Under the pieces are notes generated by a model that had not been told where the DNA came from, did no database searches, and saw only the letters and a program-made list of their open reading frames with translations. This document shows positions 1-6,659 of a DNA stretch of 38,374 nt, piece after piece. Location of the stretch: NCBI GenBank assembly GCA_964393615.1, contig CAYMUR010000048.1:1-38374 (forward strand). Direction: 5' to 3'. The translations under genes were made by a program, and so were the position numbers. This stretch comes from CAYMUR01 sp964393615 (GTDB lineage Bacteria > Planctomycetota > Planctomycetia > Pirellulales > Pirellulaceae). Positions within the stretch are counted from its first letter, which is position 1, and each line of letters begins with the position of its first letter.

Positions 1-1174
1 CGTCGTACATGATCAAGGGATGCAGGTTCCCGTCACCGGCATGAAACACATTGGCCACACGGATATCGTGCGCCGTACTAAGTCGGTCGATTTCTGCCAA
101 AGCAACTCCTAATTGGGATCTCGGAACGACACCATCCTGTACGATGAAGTCTGGGCTCAATCGGCCCACCGCTGAAAAAGCGGATTTTCGTCCAGTCCAG
201 ATTTTCTTTCGTTCGGCGTCATTTTGTGCGACGGTGGTCAGGTAGGCACCGCTTTGCTTGATCACTTCGTGTAAAAGTGGTTGTTCCGCGGCAACTTCTT
301 CTGCCGTTCCTTCGAGTTCGACGATTAGAATCGCACTCGCATCTTCAGGGTAGCCAGCCTGAACCGCCGCGTCAGCAGCGTCCATCGACAACCGATCCAT
401 GATTTCCATGGCGCCCGGGAGGAGACCGGAGGCGACTACCAAGGCGACTGCCTGGCCTGCTTTTTCCAGAGAATCGTAAGCAGCTTGCAGCGTGTAGTAG
501 ACTTCTGGTTTGGGTAATAACCGCAAACTGATTTCCAAAGCGATACCAAACAGCCCTTCGCTGCCGACGAACATGCCGGTCAAATCAGGCCCTACCATTT
601 CCAGGCTACGGCCTCCCAGTTGGCAGATTTCTCCGTCTGGAAGTACCACTTTGAGTCCCAGCACATGGTTTGCTGTCATTCCGTATTTTAAGCAATGAGC
701 GCCGCCTGAATTAAAAGCGACGTTCCCACCCAAGGTGCAGATAGGACCACTGGAGGGGTCCGGTGCATAATATAACGAGTTCGCGGCAGCCTGTTTTGAA
801 ACCGCATGGTTGATGACTCCCGGTTCGACCACCGCGAAGCATTGCTCCGGATCGTACTGCAGAATTCGATTTAAGCGATTCAGGCCGATGACCAGCCCTC
901 CGTGGATCGGTACAGAACCACCGCTGAGACTGGTACCGCTACCACGTGCCATAAAAGGTACTTTGAACTGATGACAAAGACGGACTGAGTCGATGACTTC
1001 CTGCTGGCTCTCTGGAAGTACGACTGCCGCTGGACGGGCACGAAAAGCAGTCAGCCCATCCGATTCATAGGGCGCGACCTGGGCGCGGCTGAGGAGCAAC
1101 CTGTCAGGAGGGAAAACCTGTTGCAGCCCGGTGTGGAAGTTAGCATCGACCGTTTTTGAGGTGTTCTGGTTCAT
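1..1174 (-). CDS. glcD: GlcD-type FAD-linked oxidase (glycolate/D-lactate oxidase subunit), C-terminus beyond the window
   Basis: The 391 visible codons translate as a FAD-binding type 4 (VAO/PCMH-fold) hydroxyacid oxidase. Family members oxidise D-2-hydroxyacids such as glycolate or D-lactate to the 2-oxoacid. The FAD pyrophosphate-binding stretch is visible (ARGSGTSLSGG near residue 76, then PDPSSGPICTLGGNVAFNSGG). The C-terminal FAD-oxidase domain follows, with HAGDGNLHPLIMYD at the window edge, a GlcD-type substrate/metal-site motif. D-2-hydroxyglutarate dehydrogenases have a slightly different version, so glycolate or D-lactate is the safer guess for substrate. Family length is about 460-500 residues, so roughly 80-100 are missing. 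The ATG lies inside the stop codon of the upstream gene (ATGA overlap), which suggests translational coupling. The same strand carries a transhydrogenase and an aldolase of hydroxyacid metabolism. Confidence 0.93.
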   Translation of the reverse strand, partial: MNQNTSKTVDANFHTGLQQVFPPDRLLLSRAQVAPYESDGLTAFRARPAAVVLPESQQEVIDSVRLCHQFKVPFMARGSGTSLSGGSVPIHGGLVIGLNRLNRILQYDPEQCFAVVEPGVINHAVSKQAAANSLYYAPDPSSGPICTLGGNVAFNSGGAHCLKYGMTANHVLGLKVVLPDGEICQLGGRSLEMVGPDLTGMFVGSEGLFGIALEISLRLLPKPEVYYTLQAAYDSLEKAGQAVALVVASGLLPGAMEIMDRLSMDAADAAVQAGYPEDASAILIVELEGTAEEVAAEQPLLHEVIKQSGAYLTTVAQNDAERKKIWTGRKSAFSAVGRLSPDFIVQDGVVPRSQLGVALAEIDRLSTAHDIRVANVFHAGDGNLHPLIMYD

Positions 1175-1602
1175 GGTTGTTGTTGTGCCTGAACCCATTC
1201 TCTCACTTTGACCCGTAGCTGCTCGCTATTCCAGCCTAGTTCTTCGGCACGCCGTAACATTTCACGTTGTTGCTGGTGTGGTAAGCGGGCGACGGCCGCG
1301 TGGGAGGACCAGGAAAGTCCTGGACGTCGGTTTTGCCTTGGAACACGCCGAGCTATCGATTCGTAACGTTGTAACATTTCCGATGATACATGGCCTTCAC
1401 AAACTTGTGAAAAAGCTTCTCCAAACCTGGCGTCACCAGCATTTAATAAATCTCCAATCCACCAAGGACTGGCGCGTTGGCACCAAATGGCCACCATGAG
1501 GGGCTGAGCCCATTCTTCCAAGGCAGGCTTACCTTGAATCTTTGCTGCCGTGGGAAGAAAGTCAAAGTTCCCGATGGAGATCTTTGGCGGTTGTTCTGCC
1601 AT
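1171..1602 (-). CDS. Small ParB C-domain-like / DNA-binding-like protein
   Basis: This is a 143-residue protein from the second ATG. I prefer that start because GGAGAG lies 7 bases upstream; an in-frame ATG 7 codons earlier (1623) has no such site. The core begins with a Trp-rich WWIGDLL segment, continues through a YESIARRVPRQNRR segment and a SWSSHAAVARLPHQQQ segment, and ends with EELGWNSEQLRVKVREW. This pattern (gate-like helix, R-rich helix, H-A-x-V-A-x-LP, then a helical 'W-S-x-x-x-L-R' ending) resembles small proteins related to the helix-turn-helix part of ParB/plasmid regulators in actinobacteria and planctomycetes. No ParB nuclease/CTPase domain is present. It overlaps the downstream glcD start by 4 bases, so it may regulate that operon. 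The function is inferred from pattern memory only. Confidence 0.6.
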   Translation of the reverse strand: MAEQPPKISIGNFDFLPTAAKIQGKPALEEWAQPLMVAIWCQRASPWWIGDLLNAGDARFGEAFSQVCEGHVSSEMLQRYESIARRVPRQNRRPGLSWSSHAAVARLPHQQQREMLRRAEELGWNSEQLRVKVREWVQAQQQP

Positions 1603-1798
1603 CAACGGTCTCTCCGCAATCATGTTCTGCTACCCAAGGGGAAGCATAACGTATCGACAGCAGCGGAAAAGGCCACTTCTTAAGGAGTCGGTAGACAATA
1701 CTGCGATGTGCAAGGCGAGATACGAGGGACTGTGAGACGCTGGCGAGGTAGGTTCTTGATGGAAGAGGCCTGGATATTGATCCACGAGGTCGCATTTT

Positions 1799-2146
1799 TC
1801 AACCTATCCTCTCGAAACGGTCGGTTACCTGGACGCTGGCGTGTGGCATTGGCTGCTCACCTCCTGTGTACCACGCCTGCCCCGTTTCGGCGAACCATTT
1901 GTCTTTGATTGCTGCGATCAGGAAAGATTTAACAGATGGTTCAGATAAAAAGACGCAGTTTTTTATCTGCTGACCAATAGGATCGGCTAGGCCCAGGGGC
2001 TGTGGCAGGCCTCTCTTGTTCGTGCATTGGTGTTTGTTAGCAATGGAGTACCAATGGACTTCCAGCCAACTCTGTGGAAACCCTTTGCGGAGTAAAAATT
2101 TTTGAGGTGTGCCAGAGATTCCAGTTGCTGGTTTTGATCGGTCCAT
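1799..2146 (-). CDS. Possible small hypothetical protein (doubtful)
   Basis: This is a 115-codon open frame whose ATG directly abuts the TAA stop of the transhydrogenase gene (TAAATG). Such an arrangement would allow termination-reinitiation. I do not recognise the product. It has no signal peptide, no membrane segment and no clear domain. Its composition is mixed, with several Trp and Cys. About 196 bases separate it from the next gene of the cluster. It could be a real coupled gene, a decayed gene or chance. Its position is the only positive evidence. Confidence 0.3.
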   Translation of the reverse strand: MDRSKPATGISGTPQKFLLRKGFPQSWLEVHWYSIANKHQCTNKRGLPQPLGLADPIGQQIKNCVFLSEPSVKSFLIAAIKDKWFAETGQAWYTGGEQPMPHASVQVTDRFERIG

Positions 2147-3424
2147 TTACCAGATGGTCATGCCAGCACGAAACAGATCAATCAGTTCCTTTTCACCAGC
2201 AGGTATGGGCGACAGCTTGGTGACACGGTGCTGAGGAAGTGTCCCTTCAACAAGCTTGGGAATATCGCTTTCTGAGTAGCCTACCGCAGCCAGGCCGTTG
2301 GGAACTTCCAGTTGGCGCATGAAATGAGTCACCTGGCCAGCCAGTACGTCACCTGCCTGGTCTGGCGTCGCGTCTGAAATATCGGCTCCCAATGCAGCCG
2401 CAGCGTTCAAATGTCTGAGTGGATCGGATGGTGCGGTAAAACGATTGACGGCTGGTGTGTTGAGAATCACCGAAATGCCATGTGGAATCATGGGGTGGTC
2501 GACACAGTAACCGGGATGCTCATAGCTGTTTACCATGCTGGCTACGGGGTAGGACATGCCGTGGGGCAGATGGACTCCGGCGTTTCCGAAGCCAACACCC
2601 GCCATGGCGGCGGCTAGCATCATTTGTCCGCGTGCTTCATCGTCACTCGTATCCGCGAATGCCCGGGGAAGAAATTCGGCCATGATTTCCAAGGCGCGTA
2701 GGGACCAGATGTCACTCAGAGGGTTCGCTCCCTGATAGGCGGGTCGTTCCAGTGGTCGCGCTGGTTGTGGCCGTTGATCAAATGGCAAGGCCGTGTAAGA
2801 TTCGAGGGCATGGCTTAGTACATCCAGACCGGTTGCCACGGCAACCGATGCGGGCATTGTTCGCGTATTGTTGGGATCGACCAGACCAAGGGTCGGTTTC
2901 ATATATCGATGGGCAATACCCGTTTTGGCATGTATTTCGACAAAATCAAAGATCGCCACACCCGTCGTTTCACTTCCCGTACCTGCCGTGGTGGGAACGG
3001 CGATCAGCGGTTTCAAAGGGCCGGGTACTGGTCGGCCTTTGCCCAGTGGAGCATTGACATAGTCCATGAAATCTGCGGGATAGGTTGAATAGAGATTGGC
3101 CGCTTTGGCCGTATCGATGGTGCTGCCACCCCCTACCGCGACCAGGGAGTCAAATTGGCCTTCTGTAGCAACGCGAGCTGCGTTTTGAAAACTTGTATCG
3201 GTGGGTTCAATACTGATTTCGTCCCAGACATCATAATCGATGCCGGACTGATCCAGTGCTTCACGTACACACAGTCCGGTTGGCAAAGAACGTAGTACGG
3301 GATCTATCACGACCAGGGTTCGTTTCGTTCCCAGGTCTTTTAGGTCCATGCCAATTTCACGAGTTACCCCCGGACCGAACCGGATGTTTGACGCGGACAT
3401 TTGAAAAGCTGTATCACGTTGCAT
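2147..3424 (-). CDS. Iron-containing alcohol dehydrogenase, hydroxyacid-oxoacid transhydrogenase (ADHFE1/HOT) type
   Basis: This 425-residue group III (Fe-dependent) alcohol dehydrogenase matches the ADHFE1/HOT subfamily along its whole length as I recall it. It starts with a SNIRFGPGVTREIGMDL segment, has the nucleotide-binding VAVGGGSTIDTAKAANLY, then PLIAVPTTAGTGSETTGVAIFDF. The metal-site region is GLDVLSHALESY, GNAGVHLPHGMSYP and HPMIPHGISV, and it ends GLAAVGYSESDIPKLVEGTLPQHRV. HOT moves hydride from 4-hydroxybutyrate to 2-oxoglutarate, giving succinate semialdehyde and D-2-hydroxyglutarate, with the cofactor staying bound. The start has GGAG 7 bases upstream. The aldolase stop lies only 11 bases upstream, so the two are probably cotranscribed. 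The exact substrate here is inference. Lactaldehyde reductase or another aldehyde reductase activity is the alternative. Confidence 0.92.
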   Translation of the reverse strand: MQRDTAFQMSASNIRFGPGVTREIGMDLKDLGTKRTLVVIDPVLRSLPTGLCVREALDQSGIDYDVWDEISIEPTDTSFQNAARVATEGQFDSLVAVGGGSTIDTAKAANLYSTYPADFMDYVNAPLGKGRPVPGPLKPLIAVPTTAGTGSETTGVAIFDFVEIHAKTGIAHRYMKPTLGLVDPNNTRTMPASVAVATGLDVLSHALESYTALPFDQRPQPARPLERPAYQGANPLSDIWSLRALEIMAEFLPRAFADTSDDEARGQMMLAAAMAGVGFGNAGVHLPHGMSYPVASMVNSYEHPGYCVDHPMIPHGISVILNTPAVNRFTAPSDPLRHLNAAAALGADISDATPDQAGDVLAGQVTHFMRQLEVPNGLAAVGYSESDIPKLVEGTLPQHRVTKLSPIPAGEKELIDLFRAGMTIW

Positions 3425-3435
3425 GAATTGCTCCG

Positions 3436-4233
3436 CTATTGGATGGTTGACGCTCTTAACGGGAACCCTTCACTGAGGATGCTTTCGCGGGCGGCGAGAA
3501 TACCAGCTTTGAGAGCGCTTATTCCGGAAAAATAGAAGATCAGGCCAGCTCCCGCGCTGACGCAACTTCGGACCTGTTCGATTGAAAAACATAAGGCTGC
3601 CCAACTTTTGCCAGTGTTCTTCGCTGCCTGTGAGATGCTATTGATTGCTGCCTGTACCTTGGGGTGTTCAAAATCACCGGGAACTCCTGACAAAATTGAA
3701 AAATCACTTGGTCCGAGCATCAGGAAATTCACGCCGGCTACGGCAGCAATGGATTCGGCCTGATCGACTGCCGACTGGTGTTCCAATTGAATGATCACAA
3801 ACGTTTGTTCGTTAGCTTCACGAAGATAATCCGAGTGGGGCCGGGACATATAAGGCATGTCCGGATTACTGCCGTCATAACCGCGAACGCCCAAGGGGGC
3901 GAATTTTGACCAGCGTACAACCTCTTTTGCTTCCGCCGCATCATCACAGCGCGGATACATGATACCGGTGGCACCCATTTCCAGGAGACGGCCCATCCGC
4001 ATGAATTCTCCCTTGCCTGGTCTCGCTACAATGTCAGCATCGCCCACGCGTGCGGCACACATTAATTGGGATGCTGTTTCCACGGAATGGCCATGATGTT
4101 CCAGATCCATCCAGATACCATCTATACCCGCCAAACTGGCTAATTCATAAACCGTGAAATCCGACATCGAAAGTGATAAACACCAGGCTGGCTGATCATT
4201 GGCTAATTTAGCCAATACGTGACTTTTGCGCAT
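3436..4233 (-). CDS. HpcH/HpaI-family aldolase (2-oxo-acid class II aldolase)
   Basis: This 265-residue TIM-barrel aldolase belongs to the family that makes or cleaves 2-keto-3-deoxy acids such as 4-hydroxy-2-oxoheptanedioate or 2-keto-3-deoxy-rhamnonate, yielding pyruvate and an aldehyde. Visible motifs are GIDGIWMDLEHHGHS near residue 37, the RPGKGEFMRMGRLLEMGATGI segment, KFAPLGVRGYDG, a metal-ligand QLEHQ segment and the LGPSDFSILSGVPG signature. An in-frame extension to 4452 exists, but I start at 4233, where AAGGA lies 8 bases before the ATG and homology begins. It is the first gene of the minus-strand cluster. The aldehyde it would release could feed the adjacent iron dehydrogenase, but the substrate cannot be named from sequence. 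Confidence 0.9.
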   Translation of the reverse strand: MRKSHVLAKLANDQPAWCLSLSMSDFTVYELASLAGIDGIWMDLEHHGHSVETASQLMCAARVGDADIVARPGKGEFMRMGRLLEMGATGIMYPRCDDAAEAKEVVRWSKFAPLGVRGYDGSNPDMPYMSRPHSDYLREANEQTFVIIQLEHQSAVDQAESIAAVAGVNFLMLGPSDFSILSGVPGDFEHPKVQAAINSISQAAKNTGKSWAALCFSIEQVRSCVSAGAGLIFYFSGISALKAGILAARESILSEGFPLRASTIQ

Positions 4234-5348
4234 GCGAAATTCCTTGGGTAAAGTCTTTGTCAAACGGCCGATTATAGAGTACTTGGCGATCGGCGCGGAG
4301 TCACCGGTTGCTAAAAAAAGGCACAGATTTAGTCGTTCCGTTCGTGACGACGAAACGAGTGGCGTCAGGACAGGTCTTGAGGGCTGGTCTTGCAGTATTT
4401 TCAAGTGGAGAAAAATTGTCAGAACGGGCCAAATTGTGGCGGCAGCTGACACTGGAAGTCAGTCGCATTCGTTTTGATTGGGTTTGTCGTCACAATGATG
4501 ACGCTGGCGTTGAAAGTGCGGCGTGCTGCCATTGCCCTCCCCAAGAGCGTTCCTCTTTTTTTTCCACCGGATGGCAACTCCCTTTCGGGCTGTCCTGTTC
4601 ACTTCGAGTGGTAGTGAGGGAGCCGATCCGAGGAATGGCAACCCTCGTTCCACGGCTCAGAATTGCCATGACCAATCCTGTCGCAGCTGAAATTGGTTGT
4701 GCTGCCCTGCCCTGCCGGCCGATTGGGATTGGCGATGGGTGTCACAGGGTGCGTTACCACTTAACCGGGGGTTGTTACAGCGCAAGACGTCTTTACGCCG
4801 AAGGCTGTTGTATGATAGCGAAAAATAGATATCACAGGGTTCGCTTTCCCCGTTTATATCGCTTGTTGCACCGAGTTTTACCCCCCCTATGACGGAATGA
4901 ACCGCGACAGGCAGTGAGAAGTTTCCAGAAAGCCGTGGTCTCCTGGTGTTTTCCTGACCGGTTTTTAGTGTCTTTGCTGCGGACAGCGACATGGAAGCGG
5001 TGAATTCCGTGGCGGATCACCGGCAGACTGCTATTGGAGAGCAAATTGACCTGTAGGTACGATGAGGTGGTTCCCGAGTTGTCCATCCCTTCAAATTAAA
5101 TTACGTCGATGATTTTCCTCGTTGCTCCGGGGTAGTTGGCGCCGGTACTGATAAGAGGCTTGAGTCAAAGTAGGCTTCCAAGAAATGGAGAATGGATAAA
5201 GAGATTGCAGTGATGTTCTGTCCATTGCAGTCGTGGAGACGACAACGAGAAGTCGTGGAGACGACAACAAGAAACGGTCCTGGAGGGCGCAAGCCAAAGA
5301 GAAAGAGTAGGAGGGGTAGAAGCCATCAACGACCATTGCCTTTTTTCC
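4234..5348. other. Gene-poor divergent spacer (about 1.1 kb)
   Basis: This stretch lies between the divergent aldolase and DUF1571 genes. No convincing gene is seen. A plus-strand TTG-start frame at 4308-4892 (194 codons, GGAG 7 bases upstream) has a protein-like first third but a Cys/Arg-rich remainder typical of chance translation, so I do not call it. The promoters of both flanking genes should lie here, but I cannot point to convincing -10/-35 boxes. A 22-bp tandem duplication lies near the right end and is listed separately. Confidence 0.5.
5229..5272. repeat. 22-bp tandem duplication, each copy a small hairpin
   Basis: Two adjacent 22-base copies (5229-5250 and 5251-5272) differ at one base. 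Each contains GTCGT-GGAG-ACGAC, a 5-bp inverted repeat with a 4-base loop, so the duplicate can form two hairpins in series. They lie about 80-120 bases before the start of the DUF1571 gene and may be in its leader. No function is known. Confidence 0.8.
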
Positions 5349-6242
5349 TTGCAGAACTGGCCGGGGTTTTTGCTGGGCTGGTTACTATGGTTGAACTTGC
5401 CAGGCGGGTTTGTGGTAACGTACGCGCAGTCAACACAGTTGGACCGCAGTCGGTTGACCCGCCCGGTGTTGCGTGTTGCTGACACGGCACGTCAGGCACC
5501 TCCCGTTCAAGATCATCCGCTTGCTGCGCCATTGCGCATGGCACGGGAAAAGCTTGCGTATAGCCAGCAAGAAATACACGATTATTCAGCGATCTTGGTG
5601 AAACGGGAACGCGTGGGGGACGAGCTTCTCGCTCACCAGTTTATTTCTCTCAAGGTTCGCAACGAACGTCTCGATTCTCAAGTTGGCGTTGTTGTTCCTT
5701 TTAGTGTCTATATGCATTTTGTGGGTCCAGAGAGTCTAAAAGGGCGTGAGGTGCTATGGGTCAAAGGTCAAAATAACAACAAACTTGTTGCCCATGCAGG
5801 AAGTGGTTTTGCGGGACTGCTTTCCATTTGGCTGGAACCGACGAGTACCGTTGCCATGCGCGATCAACGCTATCCGGTTAATTACATTGGTATGGAGAGT
5901 TTGCTGGAGCAATATATTGTGCGTCTTGAGAAAGACAGGCGTGTTGGAACCAGGGAGGATTTCCAGGTCCGAATATTCAAGGGGGCACGTGTGGACGGTC
6001 GAGTCTGTACTTGCACACAAGTGACCCATCCCGTTCGTCGAGCTTATCTTGACAACCATGTGACAAGGTTGTTTGTTGATGATGCGGACAATGTACCGAT
6101 TCGTTATGTTGCTTGGGACTGGCCGACACAACAAGGCGCAAGTCCAGCGGTTATCGAAGAGTACTCCTATACCAAGGTGAAGCTGAACTTGGGGTTCACG
6201 AATTCGGATTTTGATTACAAGAACCCAAATTACAATTTCTAA
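5349..6242 (+). CDS. DUF1571 family exported protein
   Basis: This is a protein of about 297 residues with a hydrophobic N-terminal signal segment (WPGFLLGWLLWLNLPGGF, then a cleavage-like TYAQS). A DUF1571 domain follows, a family common in planctomycetes. Recognisable parts are IHDYSAILVKRERV, VYMHFVGPESLKGREVLWV and NKLVAHAGSGF, with a long C-terminal beta-rich part ending in NSDFDYKNPNYNF. The biochemical role of the family is unknown; the protein should be periplasmic or envelope-associated. The start is uncertain. TTG at 5349 is the first standard codon, but a strong AGGAGGGG site (5309-5316) lies 8 bases before an in-frame ATC at 5325. Initiation there would add 8 residues before the same signal peptide. 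Confidence 0.85.
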   Translation: MQNWPGFLLGWLLWLNLPGGFVVTYAQSTQLDRSRLTRPVLRVADTARQAPPVQDHPLAAPLRMAREKLAYSQQEIHDYSAILVKRERVGDELLAHQFISLKVRNERLDSQVGVVVPFSVYMHFVGPESLKGREVLWVKGQNNNKLVAHAGSGFAGLLSIWLEPTSTVAMRDQRYPVNYIGMESLLEQYIVRLEKDRRVGTREDFQVRIFKGARVDGRVCTCTQVTHPVRRAYLDNHVTRLFVDDADNVPIRYVAWDWPTQQGASPAVIEEYSYTKVKLNLGFTNSDFDYKNPNYNF

Positions 6243-6659
6243 GAAACGGCAGAGAGGACTTGCCGGCCTGCCCGACTGAAGTAACGGACTGTGGGATTTC
6301 GTGAGTTTTGTTGATAGAGGGCAATCTGCGTCTGAAAAAATTCACCACCCGGTAGTCACTTGGATGGTTCGTTGACGCGGCCTCCCGTGTGAGGCATGTG
6401 TACCGCTTGGTGAAGTCCCGGGGTATTGACGAAGGTCTGTCTGATGCTCAGGACCCGGCCTGGTTGGCTTTGCTGGTTCAGCCATGTACCGACATTGCAG
6501 TGCTGGCCTGATCTTTTGGGACGCTAACGGGTGGAAAACGTGGTGCGAATCAAGCCGGCGTCCAATCACGACTTGGGTATTTTCGCTTGATACGTCATCA
6601 TAGGCCCAGAATCCTGGTAAAACGTCATTCACCGCACTCTTATTTGGCTGTTTTTTCGC
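6243..6659. other. Intergenic spacer without a recognised gene
   Basis: These 417 bases lie between the DUF1571 and PQQ-propeller genes, which point the same way. A minus-strand open frame (6342-6674) runs through it, but its composition is Pro/Arg/His rich, it overlaps the next gene start, and I recognise nothing in it. No clear terminator or promoter was seen. Confidence 0.5.

Noticed and set aside
3436..4233. Aldolase as part of a rhamnonate pathway together with the SDR at 15516 and the ABC importer
   Set aside because: The genes are 11-24 kb apart, and the lactonase and dehydratase expected in that pathway are absent.
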